64,000 nt of DNA from Citrus sinensis (GCF_022201045.2 NC_068556.1:4380001-4444000), one strand, 5' to 3'. Numbered from the stretch's first letter, positions 35,709 to 48,351 are shown. Made by a program: numbers and translations. Notes: generated from the letters alone by a model not told the origin.

Positions 35709-38700
35709 CTACTTCCACCTTCTGCTAATCTGATTCACACTATTAAGTTCCTCACCACTGCCGTTCACTGCTCCTTTCTCCTTGAGTTCTTCAGCTTCAG
35801 GAGCACTTCTATTGGTTTTCTGTTTAGTCTCCTCTTCAGCAGCAGCTGGATCAGCTTTGTCCTGTTCACCAGAGCCAAACTCTTTCTGTGTCTCAACCTG
35901 AGGTTGATCTACCTTTTCTTCATTTTTTGCACCTTCAATTCCTGCCTTATCCTGAGTTACTCCAGAACTATCAGCTTGAGTGCCATCCTGGGTCTCTTTC
36001 AAGTTTCCAGGCTCAGCCTCGGTTTTCTTGCTTTCTTCAGCATCAGTTGATTTATTAGCATCTTCCCCAACCTTGGCTTCTCCAGAGGGTCCAGCTTCTG
36101 TTTTGGTATCCGGACCTTGGTCAACTTCATTCTCATCTCGGCTTTCTTTCACTATATCCTCTTCCTTTTCCACCTTGGCATTATCCTCAGTTTTTTCAGC
36201 CTCTTTCATCTCAACTTCTTTTGTTTCCTCAGTGCTTTCAGGAGCATTTTCTGCTTCTCTGCCGTCTTTCTTTGAAGCAGATGATTTTCTGCCTCGCTTC
36301 TTTGGGGGTTCATTATCTGCTGCCGGTGAGATCTTGGCCTTCTCACTAATTCTTGCAGATCTGCGAGGGGTCTCACCAGTGCCCCAGTCAAATTCTGAAG
36401 ACGCTGGACCACCAGGATGTGCTTTCAGGTACTGTTCCAATTGCTTCTTGTTACTGATTTCCTCTCCTGTTGGAGCAGTGAAAACAATCTCACTCTTCTT
36501 AGGCGTCCCACCTTTCCTAGGCACAATCTGCAAGTGAACATAAACCCTGAGGTTATACGGCTGACTTGACAGGTTTAAAAGGGAAATGTAAAATCAAAAT
36601 CAAAGTCATAGACCTTCGAACCAAGAAATTTCTATTTGGATATTGAAATTTGAAGTTCATGCCAACTAATCAAATTCAAGAAAAGAGAGTTAACAATTTA
36701 AATCACAGTCTACAGGTACAACAAAGTCAAAATTAACAGTTAAAAAAACAACCAAGATGGTCTGCTAATGCTGTCACTACAGGCAAAAAGAGTTAGGCCC
36801 GATGCCAAGGCAATCAATAACTTATGAAAGTATTACGATAGCAAGCAGTTGAGTCAAGAAACAAGTATCTGAATGTTGGCAGGGAGTTACAAAAAAAGTT
36901 CTGAGTTTCAGAACTACTTCTATACAAAATAGTAGTAGTATCCTGGCATAATTTCAATTTGAAGGATACAGGCATACATTAAATACAGTCTGCAAGATCA
37001 GAAGCATTGTTTGGCCTAAAGATATACCGCAAAAGTCATATAAAAAATCGAAACAGAACATTACAGCCACAAGATATTATGTCTTAAGCAGTCTTTCAGG
37101 CGCATTCTTTGGGTCTGCTCCTGCATAAACAGGTCACCAAATCTCACTTTGTCACAATCTTTCACTACGGTTGTGTGTGTGAGCGCATGTGAGAAAACAG
37201 GACAAACAAGAAAATTCACCACTATCAATGTTGAATTATGGCCATAACCTCATTGGCCAAATCTTAGGCCCAATGAACTCCCTGGGCAGAAAAAAAAAAT
37301 CTGGTTTACAAGCAACTAAAAAGCAGAAACGGCAATCATGCAACAGTAACTTCAAACTAATAACTTCAAACTAATAAGCTCCAGAGACAGGTTCCTTCGT
37401 TGTCCTAACACATCAATAAAGTAAAATCATTGTAACAAACAAAATCACAAATGGTAAGTAGAGGTGTAGCAATAAGCCAGTCAGTGGAAATAGCTGGAAA
37501 ACTATATAATTACACAAGCTACATAGTCTCCACTAGGAGATCAACATGGATAAACAACTTCTCCATGCCCCCAATACAAAAAAGCTCAGTCCATTGACCC
37601 TTCAGCCTTACACATCTTTAACACCATAGTTTCAGTAGAAGATCTTCAAAATCCTAAGACAACCGAATAATCCTTGCATGAGCTTATTCTAGAGAAATTA
37701 TTCTTGTGAAGGAAGAGACGGTGTGCTAGGGTAGAGGTATGCTTCTTTTGGTTTATACCTCATCTAAGATATGGTCAAAGACTCAAAATCAATAAGAATT
37801 AGCATGAAAGAAAACTTTATATTTGTTCAATGTTATCTATGCAATTTTGCTGCACATTGAAGGAAAATATTTTCCTGGTCCTCTTTTTTCTTTTTCCCCG
37901 AATGTGTTGTGGGCATGGGGTGTTTGTTATACATCACATATTTAACATAATGGATAACTGAAACTAGTAGCAATCTCATAATGTGTAACATATAAAAGAA
38001 TGTATAAATATTCACATAAAAATGTTGGAATTACAAATTTGACACTGATGCTCTCAAGGGTTCAGAATCTACAGGTAAATGAAATTTTTATCCTCAGCTG
38101 GTATCTCACATTCAAAAGTTATCGTTATGAAAAGCTATACCACAGAACCAATGCTTAATGAAGAAAATAATTTTTCCTGTTCAAAACAAAATCTGTAACA
38201 GAACTGTTGTGTTAAGAGTTCAGCAGAACCATTTCCAGTCACAAGTCACATTCTAAAAATACTCCTCCAACAACAATACCCTTGAAACCGACAATTCCAC
38301 CAAAAAGTTTCCAAAATAATAATTGAAAATTACAAATAATAGTACTGGAAAGCCCAAGGCCCTAGCCAAAGAGGCATTGAAGACAAGCAGAATTAATTAT
38401 TATTATGAAACAATAACAACTCATAAGTCAACACAAATACCAAAACAAACCCGCAAACCCTAGCAGAAACTACATCACTCTGCTGTATCACAATTTCCAC
38501 CATTGAAATTCCCAACAAAATTGGAAAAAAAAAACAACAAATTCACTAGCAATTGACGCCAAATAATGAAACCAGAGTATATAACCACAAATAATCAATG
38601 AATTGAATTTCCTTCAAAATAAAGCACTTCAACTGAAACAAAGAAAAATAAATAAAATAAAATAAAAACTAAAAATAGAGAGCAAGACCTTCTTCTTCCA

Positions 38701-38763
38701 ACCAAAAGGAGCAGGAAGCTCAAAGCTCACTTGTTCTTCTTTCACACTGTCTGAGCTAGCCAT
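35709..38763 (-). CDS. MBD11: Methyl-CpG-binding domain protein, MBD10/11 type
   Basis: Exon 1 (38689-38763, 25 codons) and exon 2 (35709-36527) join in phase 0 across a 2.2-kb intron to give 297 residues. The plant MBD spans about residues 14-85: [12 protein letters not shown], then [20 protein letters not shown], ending in [16 protein letters not shown]. Basic patches (PPKKRGRK) and a long Glu/Lys/Ala-rich, disordered tail follow. In Arabidopsis, MBD10 and MBD11 are nuclear chromatin proteins; this group is generally reported not to bind methylated CpG strongly. The C-terminus looks disturbed: the frame used here stops at TAG 35709-35711, while another frame continues to 35656 with about 20 residues of similar acidic composition. 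A one-base slip or a 19-base insertion could explain this. The choice between MBD10 and MBD11 is uncertain. Confidence 0.82.
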
Positions 38764-38847
38764 TTCACCTGTAAATTTCCACAATTACGATTAATGATAA
38801 TTATTATTATTATTACTCATAAAAATAAAAATAGAGTGCAATTTTGA

Positions 38848-38863
38848 GGGGGGGGGGGGGGGG
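38848..38863 (+). repeat. Poly(G) tract upstream of the MBD gene
   Basis: Sixteen consecutive G lie about 85 bases upstream of the MBD start codon, in its presumed 5' UTR or core promoter; on the coding strand it is a C run. Confidence 0.85.
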
Positions 38864-40211
38864 AACAAGTAAGACAGAGAAAACACGCACTCACTCTCTC
38901 TATATCTATCTCTGTGATATGCGGCTTCTAATTTGATTTTTTATTTTTAATGGTAAAAACTTTTCTTGTTTGTTTCTTAAACTTTTATTTGTGACGGTTG
39001 ATTGATGAATTATGGAATTTGATGGGGGAACAAATAATGACAAAAGCAATTAAGCAGACGGACAGCCACGTTTCGCTCTCTGTCCTAACGAAAAGTATAG
39101 AAACGTTTCAGATTTTCCTTTTGGTTCTGGCGTTGGAGTTTTCGCGTGACGCGACACGTGTCTATTCCCACTTTTAGTATTTTAAGAGACACACGTCACA
39201 TGAATTTAGAAAAAAAAAAAACAAAACAAAACAAATGTAAGTCTTGTTGTCTCTCTATCACACCCTCAAAACAATTTTTTTCTTCGTGTAAAAAGAAAAA
39301 TTATTTTTGATAAAATGATTGAAAATTTTTTTTTGATAAAATAATATATATTGTTCAATGGAATCTAAAATTAAACAAAATACAGAGAACGTTATTAGGT
39401 TTGGCCTAATAATATATATTTTCGAGATAATCTTAATAAATTAATTAACAAGCCCACACAGAAGCCTAATTTTTTTTAAAAAAAATTAACGGGAATATCC
39501 TATAATTAAGGAAATTTAAACTCTCAATTTGATGGAATTAACAAGCCCACACAAACTCATCTGTAGAGTTGTCGGCTTACTGAAAGCACATGCTCCAACT
39601 TCAAATCAAACGCGAGGTACGAAAGAGTGAAACACCTGAAAGTTGAAATTCAACAATCAAACAGTATTAGAAAGTTCGAGGATGACTTTCAAGCCACATG
39701 TAGCCAATCAGATGAGAGTCGAGTTTTCAAATCAATCTGATAGGAGTTTAGGCTAGAGTTAGGTCAGTCAGCTCCACAATTAATTTCCATTATTCAGTAC
39801 CGAGTTTTATTAACTGTCAAGTCAACCGTCAGGCTTTCGGCCATGGATTGCTGGGCCCATTATTAAAAAAAAAAAATTAATCTAATTCACTCAAAATAAT
39901 CATCAAATTTATTGACCAAGGAAAAATTTAATTTGTTAATTATCATGGATTAAATTTCCATAATTTTTTTTTATAGGGAAGTATAATTTTTTATTAATTC
40001 AACATAATGAATACGTATTTGATTTTTGTTGCTAATAAATTTAGCCAAACAATTGTTTCACAACAACTATCTACAATTAACTTAACTAAAGAATGAATAA
40101 TTACAAAACTTAATTTGTTATTTATCATATATTGGATTAAATCAACATAATTGGGTGAGTTTTGAACAACAAAAAACTTTCATCAATTTAGAAATTGCAA
40201 GCAGATGGAAA

Positions 40212-40335
40212 GAGATCTCCCTATCTTACCACTAATGTAAGATATACCCCTCACATGAACAGTGAATGGATCCCACATATATACTGTTCATGTAAAGGGG
40301 ATGTATTTTACATTAGTTGTAAGATAATGCTTCTC
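40212..40335. mobile_element. Short fold-back MITE
   Basis: The two halves are near-perfect inverted copies: ATCTTACCACTAATGTAA and further ACATGAACAGT at the left, against ATCTTACAACTAATGTAA and ACATGAACAGT on the minus strand at the right. The RNA would form a hairpin of about 50 base pairs. Confidence 0.75.
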
Positions 40336-40809
40336 GATGGAAAGTAGCTCATTTGTTTTTCTAATCTAACAGAATTAACGTTGTCAAGGTACATATGGTT
40401 ATCATAATGTTTTAATATGAGTCAATAATTTTGTACTTGATATTATATTATCATGATCCCTTTTATGTTTGCTATGATTTTATGGGATCCACCACATTCT
40501 TTAACAAACAGGCGATCATAACTAAATCACTATACAAACAAAAAAGTTGAAAATTTTATTAATTTTCGCAATTTGTTAACATGGACGAGCGGGTAGCCCC
40601 TTTAAAAACAGACGGCAAAAGTCCTCTTACAAAACAATAATCTCAATACAAAGTGGAATCACACATCACAATAATCTAAAAATATATATATTTAAAAAAA
40701 AAACTTGGTGAGTCAGTCACCTTTTGCTCGGCATTGATGTGCTTAAAATTGTGAAGCCCACTGATGGTGAGGAACCGAGTTCACGTCTCAATGAACTGAT
40801 CATATTACA

Positions 40810-41805
40810 TAGGGATGGCAATGGAGAGGGGAGTGGAGGGGAGGGGACCAATCTCCTCGTACCCATTTTCGATATTTTACATATGTTTTCGTCCCCTTCC
40901 CGTCTCCGTCAGAATTACTTGAGAGAATCTATATCCTCTCCCCGAATAATAACAGGGGATCCTCGAGGGTCCCCGATTCCCGAATAACTAATAAATATTT
41001 TTTTTTGTTTTCGATTTTGAGTTAATCATATTAAAATAAAAAATTCAAATAAAAGTAAAGTTCAAAATATATCTTACATTAATATCCATTACAAAAGTCA
41101 CATACATTAAATTAGTAAGTAACGCAGCATGCAAGGGATACAAACTTCTTTTATAAACTATCATGAATAAATTAATAGTCTAATACAAAATTGTTACAAA
41201 TAAAATCGAATTTAGATTCAAAATTAACTTTTTCAATGGTGGCGTGGACACTTTATAAATGTGGACTATTCCCTTTACAACACAATAGTTAAATCGGAGC
41301 AAATCAAGAGCAGATATTAGATTATATATTAAATTTGTGATTCGCTGTGGGTAATTATAATATCTAAAAATAAATAAAAAATATATTTAAGTTTAAAATA
41401 TTTAAAGAATATTAAAATTAAAAAAATTTGGGCTAATAGAATCTACTCGGTCATTTTAATGTCCTAAATAAAAATTTAAGACTTTAATTAGTTAATTAGG
41501 CCTAAAAGTTTAATAATATAAATATTTTGATATTTTTTATTTTTACCAATATTTACAATTTTATAATTTAAATTTTATTATTTATTTACTAGTAATTTAA
41601 AAAAATAAAAAATTAAAATGGGGAAATGGGTAGTGGATGGGGATTCCACCTCATCCCCGTCCCCTCCCCGAATAAGAAATTGGGTAAAAAAATTTTCCCG
41701 TCCCTTCCCCAAATAAGAAATTGGGTATGAAATTATCCTCATACCCTCCCCGAATGGGAAAAATCCTGAGGGTACCCGTCCCCGTGGGGATTTTTGCCAT
41801 CCCTA
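40810..41805. mobile_element. Non-autonomous hAT-like element with 8-bp target duplications
   Basis: Perfect 12-bp terminal inverted repeats, TAGGGATGGCAA and TTGCCATCCCTA, bound the element. It is flanked by ATATTACA on both sides (40802-40809 and 41806-41813), the 8-bp duplication expected of hAT transposases. The arms near both ends are G- or C-rich (GGGGAGGGGACC-like) and the interior is AT-rich without coding sequence. A transposase from elsewhere would have moved it. Confidence 0.9.
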
Positions 41806-41854
41806 ATATTACAGTTGAACCGCACACGTGTAGCTCAAAATGGATGCATTAATT

Positions 41855-42700
41855 TTTATTTTATTTTTAACAAAAGATGTTTCATTAATCAAAAACATTA
41901 CAAGAGAAATGCAACGTAAGAAGCCGCCTGTTGCACCCACATATAAGGCTCTGAGCGAGCTAGAGCTATTTTAGCAACATTATGAGCTGCTGAGTTACAA
42001 GATCTTGAAATATGTTTCACTGCAAATACACTGTTCTTATAAATAAATTCCCTGACTTCAGTTATAACCCAATCAATTTCCAAATTGCTACTAATTCTTT
42101 TTGACATAAGTCTAATTACATTGAGTGAATCGGATTCGACCACAAGTGGAATAAGCCCCAACTCCTCTACCAACTTGATGCCTTCCAATATTGCACTAGC
42201 TTCCGCAAAATTGATATCGCCAAAAAAGGATATTCGAAAACTTGAGGCATCCATGAATTCTCCCTTGGAATTTCTGACAACGACTCCAAGCCCAGCTAAA
42301 CCATCAACCTCGTTTATTGCTGCATCGGAATTTAGTCTAAACCAGTTTTTGTCAGGAGAAAACCATCTTTCCTCTGTGATGACCAGTGGGGCTCCAATAG
42401 ATTTAATACAAGTTTCTTGTGCATCCTTATAAGCTTGGCTAACCCTATCAGCCTTAATAAGAGTGCTACTTATATCCATCCCTTCCTTTGTAAATAGAGT
42501 GAGATTCCTTGTTCGCCACATTGACCAAGCAAGTGCCACAAAACCTTCAAATTTTTCTTTAGGTAATGAAGTGTGTAGATTCAGTGAAGCACTATAGAAG
42601 TCAGTGAACGAGTTCTTATCGAAGATCTCTGCAACATTGGAAAGCTCCCATACCTTTCGCGTCATCTTACACCTCAACAGGGCATGCAGAGCATCTTCCG
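41855..42700 (-). mobile_element. 5'-truncated LINE with 19-bp target duplications
   Basis: The same 19 bases (CAAAATGGATGCATTAATT) stand at 41836-41854 and 42701-42719. Between them, on the minus strand, lies the 3' end of a plant L1-type LINE followed by an A-rich tail at 41855-41872. The insertion began at the 3' end and was cut short, as is usual in target-primed reverse transcription. Confidence 0.93.
41898..42700 (-). pseudogene. LINE ORF2 C-terminus: zinc-binding region and RNase H
   Basis: An uninterrupted frame enters at the truncated end of the element and runs to a stop at 41898. It starts with the tail of the zf-RVT region (ALHALLRCKMTRKVW), passes through a Trp-rich linker, and contains an RNase H domain (RVT_3 type) with acidic residues in LNSDAAIN, FAEASAILEG and VVESDSLNV. 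The last motif is the plant variant with AAHNVAKIA. The endonuclease and reverse transcriptase are missing and there is no start signal. The open frame indicates a fairly recent insertion. Confidence 0.88.
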
Positions 42701-42719
42701 CAAAATGGATGCATTAATT

Positions 42720-45700
42720 GGAACATTGTGGGGTGCAAGATTGCGAGATGGAAATTGGAATGAAAGATACAACGGGAAAAAGAAAGGGGGCCGTCCATCA
42801 CTATCGACATTGAATTTTTTAGTGGCCTACTTGAGCAACAGTTTTAGTTGCAAGCCCAAACCAATGGACTAGGACCTCAACAAAGAGCTCTATTGGCCCA
42901 TGAGCCTAATCACAGAATTGGGCCAGTACAATTGAGGGAGACTCTTTGCAACTAACTGATCACATGCGTGTTTCACTATGCAAACACACGAACAATTAAC
43001 AGCATCAATTTAATGATTGTTATTGGGAAAGCTATGGGTCTCCTGCTGAATTTTAGAATACATCACAAATGTAATATAATTAACTAATGCATGTATAGCA
43101 CGTGTAATCTAATTTAATATAATCACTATTTATATGATGATTTTTTAAAATAAATGTACAAACGTCATAATATTATTTACTTATTGTATAACTAACATAA
43201 TACCTCTAATGTATTTTAAAATTTCTCCACAAGCTCATGTGATCAATTGTCGTAGTTTAATTAATATATACAATACGGCACATTTGAGCAAGATAATTAA
43301 GGCCCTTGTTTTCGTTGAGTAAGGTTCTTTTTGCAACAAGTTACCATTATTCATGGCATTGAATAATTCCTAGTCAATGCTCCTGCAAGATTTGGTCAGC
43401 GATGATGTGATATGGTGTAGGTACGGGGTACCAGCTGATACAAGAATCATAAAGAGGTCACTGTGCTATTTCGAGATTCTATCATCTGACCAATCGTGAA
43501 ATTTAGTTGGTATCATGCAGGCTACAACCGCAGAGTCACGCACACATATAGCTTCATAGTCCTGTCTAATCTTTGTACTTGGGCTCAATAATTACACTGT
43601 TTATGGGATCCACATTCATTTGATATTTATATAATGTTTCTTAATCGCATTTGTTTGACCATGACCAAAAAGATCAATTAAATCGCATAACTGAACGTAA
43701 AAGGAATTGAAGAAAAAGATTATAGATATATATGGTATAACTATGTGTTGTAAGAAAGAAGCTCAAGCAAAATGCAAATTAATCTCTGAAGAAAAGGTAT
43801 TTAAATATAAATCGATTGGATGATTCATTTGCCAATTGAGGGTTGAAGCAAGCTCGATTTATGAAAAATGAAATGCACGAAAATGGTGTCGATAGAAATG
43901 TGGTTCGGTACTTAGGTACATGTTAAGTCCAATTAATCATATATATTGTTACTCGCGGCTATTACTACTTTACTTTTTACGTTAGCTATGCACTTTAATT
44001 TGATTAGCTTTAGAGAGATTAATATTTTCTTATTTTGTTAATATTAAAAAAAAAGGGAGAGAAGTTGATAAGATTTAAATCAAAATTTTAACCTCTATCT
44101 TCTTATAATTTAAATTCAGATAGTTAATTAAATAAAATTACTTGAAAATCACTCGATAAAGTTCCTATGAGCGAATGATTAATTTTTTTAGTGAAAGGAT
44201 TGTGGAAACAATTTTGTTCAATTTATTCAAAACAAAACTCTATTTCGTAATTATATACTTGATCAAAGAAGACTGTATTTCTTTATTTATGAAGTATATC
44301 ATAGTGTTTCTTGGTTTTAAGAATTGAGGTATAAGAAGAATGCAAACGGATATAATATATACATGAAAAAAAAAACCCAAAAAAAAAAATGAAAACATAA
44401 CAAATCTGTAGAAACAAATTTTCTAATTCTTTAAAAGAAAAAAAAAGGTAAAATTAAGGAGAAAACATACGTGGTCCTGATCATCAAGCTCTGCAGCAAC
44501 CATTAATGGAGATATATATATATTGGGAAGTGCGTAGATTTTTCGCTTTAAGAAGTTTGCGCATACATGTATATATATGTATAAACTAGATCGAGTAAAA
44601 ACGCCACAACACAAAACAGCAGAGATTCAAGTATGAAAAAGTCATAAATCTCCAGGTAAAGAAAGGGATAGCATAGGATCAGCTACAGCAATGCATTTAT
44701 TGGCGTTGGCCCTATTCCTTCACATTAGCTTACCCTCTTTTTTTTTTTCTCTGTTTTTTGGGGGGGCGGGGGTCACAAAGCTAGCTCACCGCTTCTCCAT
44801 TTCCTAGCCCTCAAAAGTTTGTAATTACAGATTAATTATTATTATTATATATACACAGATATACGTTACGTTAATTCTATTAAGGAATTTTTGCCCTCCT
44901 CTCTCCTCTGTCACATTTGTTGCATGCAGATGCAGTGCAGTGCAGTCTCCGGCACTCTGTTATCATCTTAATTGTGAAATTTAAGTATTGATTGAGTTGT
45001 TCTTTTCTTTTTTTTTTGTGAGGCCTAGAGTAGGCTACAGCCCACTAGCCGTCTCTATCGGTCTAAGTTGTACGTATCTTGGAACAACTAAACTAAGGTG
45101 CCAAAAACAATGAAAAGGTATGAAATTGAATACGAGCTTACCTTAGTTGACTGTATTTTATCATACGCTGATTCGATGGTAAGGCGCTAAAATCATGGAA
45201 TTGGGATTGAGAATTGAGATTGAGAGTCCTCATGTGGTGTGTTCTTAAAGGTCGAATTCTTAATTATATATGTGCGCTGTCTTGATTTGGATAGATCCTC
45301 GATAGGAAGAAGGAATGCCTTTAATTTCACCAGCCTATCAATTCAAGAAACTGTTAAGAGAAGAAAGAGGAATGGTGTTCTTTTCTTTGTCTTGTTGTTT
45401 ACACGTCTCCATCATGAAGCTGCAAAATCAAAGGAAAAAAAAAAAAATGAAACATACACATCATGATTTGAAATTTTTCTAATTTTATGCATATTTTATG
45501 TTTGGCTTTCTATACTTATAACTTTCATCTCAAAAAATTATTAAGTTTGTGGTTTCATCGTTATAGTTCTCATCTTTGGGTTATTGTCTACTATCACAAA
45601 TTTTTTTTTTCTTAATCATTTTAACTTAATGACAATTCAATTCACTCCTCACCTATGAGCAAAGTAACGGAGTTTAAACCCCGAACATTTTATTTTCTAC

Positions 45701-46572
45701 ACAAGAAATTTGATTACTTCGATATCAAATGACACGTACCCACTTCATCGGCCTTTTACGATTACTGTTTTTTACTTTATTGTCGGCTTCTCAATTTGAT
45801 AGTTTCTACATTGTGCGGCCCCTACCTGGGCAAAATCATGGTTCCCAGTCCACCACTTGTGGATAATTATTACGTGCGAAATAGTTGTTGATTTTAACTC
45901 TCTTAATTATGCAAAAGAGTAGTGACAGAATAATTAAATCTTTCTCTTTCTAGAGTTTTTATGATTGCGTCTATCCTACACGGTTAGTTCCAGTATCATT
46001 TTCAAATTAAATATCAACTGTTTTAATTTCTCTGTCAATCGTTGTGTCTAAATAATTTAGGATTGTAGTAATATCCAATTGCATGATAATTAATTTCTTG
46101 AAGGCGTGCAACAACAAAGTACAATATCTGTCGAGGGTAGCTTTGCAGGCGAACTTATGCCAAATTGGTACACGAAAATTCTATGCAAGATGAATATAAA
46201 ATTCGTAAAATCTTATTGTCTCTTGTCGAACATCGGGTAAATTTCTTGACATATTTAATGCTTGATGTTTTGGGTGAAAATTTTGACTCGATGAGATATG
46301 AATTATATTTGTGACAAATTATGAAGGAGTCGTATCTAAAGAGAGATTTGGATTCAATATTGAGTTATTTGTTTTTTCTAACCTTTTAGAAAGATACAAT
46401 TGGTAGTTTTCAGATAAGAATATAAAACTAATTATATCTTAACCGTATATTATTATATATGCATGTGCGGTAGAAGATTATGAAGAGTTGAGCACATATT
46501 AGCTCAGCACTGTATCCAAATCCACCTAATTAAAGAGACTTATATAAACAATTACAACACCTTAATGACATT
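42720..46572. other. Intergenic region
   Basis: AT-rich with no recognisable gene. It holds a relative of the 31550-31690 repeat at about 43100-43240 and a G-rich run at 44760-44772. The small frames resemble no family. Confidence 0.5.
43100..43240. repeat. Dispersed repeat, copy 2 (partner near 31550-31690)
   Basis: Same orientation as the copy at 31550-31690. The best-matching part is ATAATCACTATTTATATGAT with the following T-run and AAAATAAAT, and a second block around CCTCTAATGT. Confidence 0.5.
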
Positions 46573-46764
46573 AGTTGTAAAACCCAAGGCAAATCTCACA
46601 TCAACAAATCACATGAGAGATACTGAGTTTATAAAGGTGATCCACACCTTAATTGGAAAAACGTATTTTGGGGTGTATGGGCATTCCAGAAACAAAATCA
46701 TGCAAGTCTTGTTAAGGTTCAAAGCAGACAATATCTTACCTAAAACACAGGTTGGGTCATGACA
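46573..46764 (+). repeat. TRIM LTR1
   Basis: Aligns along its length with LTR3, with scattered differences and a degraded start (TGTAAAACCC). It is followed by the primer-binding-like AGTATCAAAGC at 46769. Confidence 0.75.
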
Positions 46765-46922
46765 AATAGTATCAAAGCGGCTCTGCGTGTTGTCTTGAAC
46801 GATGATGGGGCAAATCTTAGTTAGGACATTGAGTCCCTAAGGGGGTGTATGTAGCACCCTAGGCAAATCCACATCGACAAAACACGAGAGAGATGCTGAG
46901 TTTATAAGTAGTGATCTATGAT

Positions 46923-48162
46923 TGACACTAAAACATGCACATTTAATAAGTCTAATGTGTTATTTTAATTGTTTTCTTTAATTATTTTGTTTATATGACT
47001 GTTAACCGCCTAATATTTTAATTTTAGTTTATTTATCTTTGTTTCACATTTATTTATTTTGTACATTTATATTATTTGCTTATTTAGTTTTCATTTTGTT
47101 CTAATTGTGAATTTTCATTTGGTGTTTTATGCATTATCCATTCGTTTGTGCATCATCTTCTTAATTTAACTCACATCATCAGCATTGCATGCGACGTTGG
47201 TCTCATATAGATAGTGGCTAATTAATTAGCAAATCGCCTTCACCACCCTCAGACATGGCTGATATCGGAGATGATAACTTTTCAGAGCATGAAGATAATC
47301 AAGCCTTGCAAAATCTTCATGAACAGCCTAAGACACTTAGAGATTTCAAGCTTCTTAGTATAATAGGGTCACCATCATGGATAATTTTTCCTCATGAAGC
47401 ATCTTGTTTTAATTTCAAACCTAGTATCATTCAACTTCTGCCTACTTTTCATAGTTTTGAGTATGAAAATTCATACCTGCATTTGAGAGAATTTAAGGAA
47501 GTTTGTAACACATGTATTGATCAAAATCATAGCATGAACATAATCAAACTTTAGTTTTTCCCTTTCTCATTAAAGGAAAAGGCTAAAACTTGGATACAAA
47601 ATCTTAAGTAAGATCTATCAATACTTGAGATGAAATGAAGCACAATTTATGAAAAAAATTCTTTCCACCCCACATAACAAATTCTTTCAAATAGAAATAA
47701 CCACCTTCACTTAAAAGTTAGGAGAAACTCTTTACCAATGTTGGGATAAATTTGCCCACACCACGGTTTTGAAATATGGAGGTTAGTGTCATATTTCTAC
47801 GAAAGACTAACATTCCAAAGTAGACACTTAAATATAGTTGTGGCACATTAGACACTTGTTCCCATATTTATCACACTAATGGTTAGTTAATAATTAAATG
47901 ACATAATAATTAACTAGCAAAATAAATGCAAAATACAAATATGAGAGAGTTGTTATAACCATAAGTTGAAATCTGAGAGTGGATCCTGTAACCTTAGCAT
48001 ATTTTAGTTGATTCCGAATAATTTTTTTCCCGCAATTATTTTTCTTTGTTTAACAAATTGACTACTAAGCTTTAAATTCCTTATGATTCGACCTCGTATT
48101 TAGCGAGTTATATTATAACCAAACACTTTTATACTTGAGAGTAATAGTACTTTTGAGTCGTG
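46923..48162 (+). mobile_element. Decayed Ty3/gypsy element inside the TRIM LTR
   Basis: It starts TGACACTAAAACATGCA where LTR2 breaks off and ends near TTTTGAGTCGTGT where LTR2 resumes. The end region with TTCGACCTCGTATTTAGCGAG is typical of plant gypsy LTR 3' ends. Possible 5-base target duplications are imperfect (TGATC and TAATC). The interior holds only a broken gag, so most of the element is deleted. Confidence 0.65.
47255..47790 (+). pseudogene. Ty3/gypsy gag fragment, broken
   Basis: The frame from the ATG at 47255 is open for 99 codons (stop at 47552-47554) and includes the gag signature around FHSFEYENSYLHLREFKEVC. After the stop, same-frame similarity resumes (FPFSLKEKAKTWIQNL) and is cut by further stops; weaker gag-like sequence continues to about 47790. 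No protease, polymerase or integrase follows. Confidence 0.78.
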
Positions 48163-48351
48163 TTAATCCACACCTTAATTAGAAATATGTGTTTTGGAGA
48201 GTATAGGCGCTCCAAAAACAAACCTTGCGGGCATTGTTAAGGCTCAAAATAGATAATATCTTGTCAGGTGTGGGTTGGGTCATGACACATTGTATCAAAG
48301 TGGTTCCACGTTGGGGTAAACTTCAATTAGGATACTGAGTCTCTAAGGGGG

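Larger units (their letters stand above)
38764..40809. other. Intergenic region
   Basis: Holds the MBD promoter, a run of 16 G at 38848-38863 about 85 bases upstream of the ATG, and a short fold-back element at 40212-40335. No gene recognised. Confidence 0.55.

Noticed and set aside
35722-35740. A 19-base GT...AG stretch that would restore the MBD C-terminal frame if spliced.
   Set aside because: Much shorter than any plausible plant intron; reported as a possible insertion or slip instead.
35980-36537. A 185-codon plus-strand frame over the MBD gene.
   Set aside because: A Ser/Phe-rich antisense shadow of the Glu/Lys-rich MBD tail; the minus strand has the recognisable domain and splice sites.
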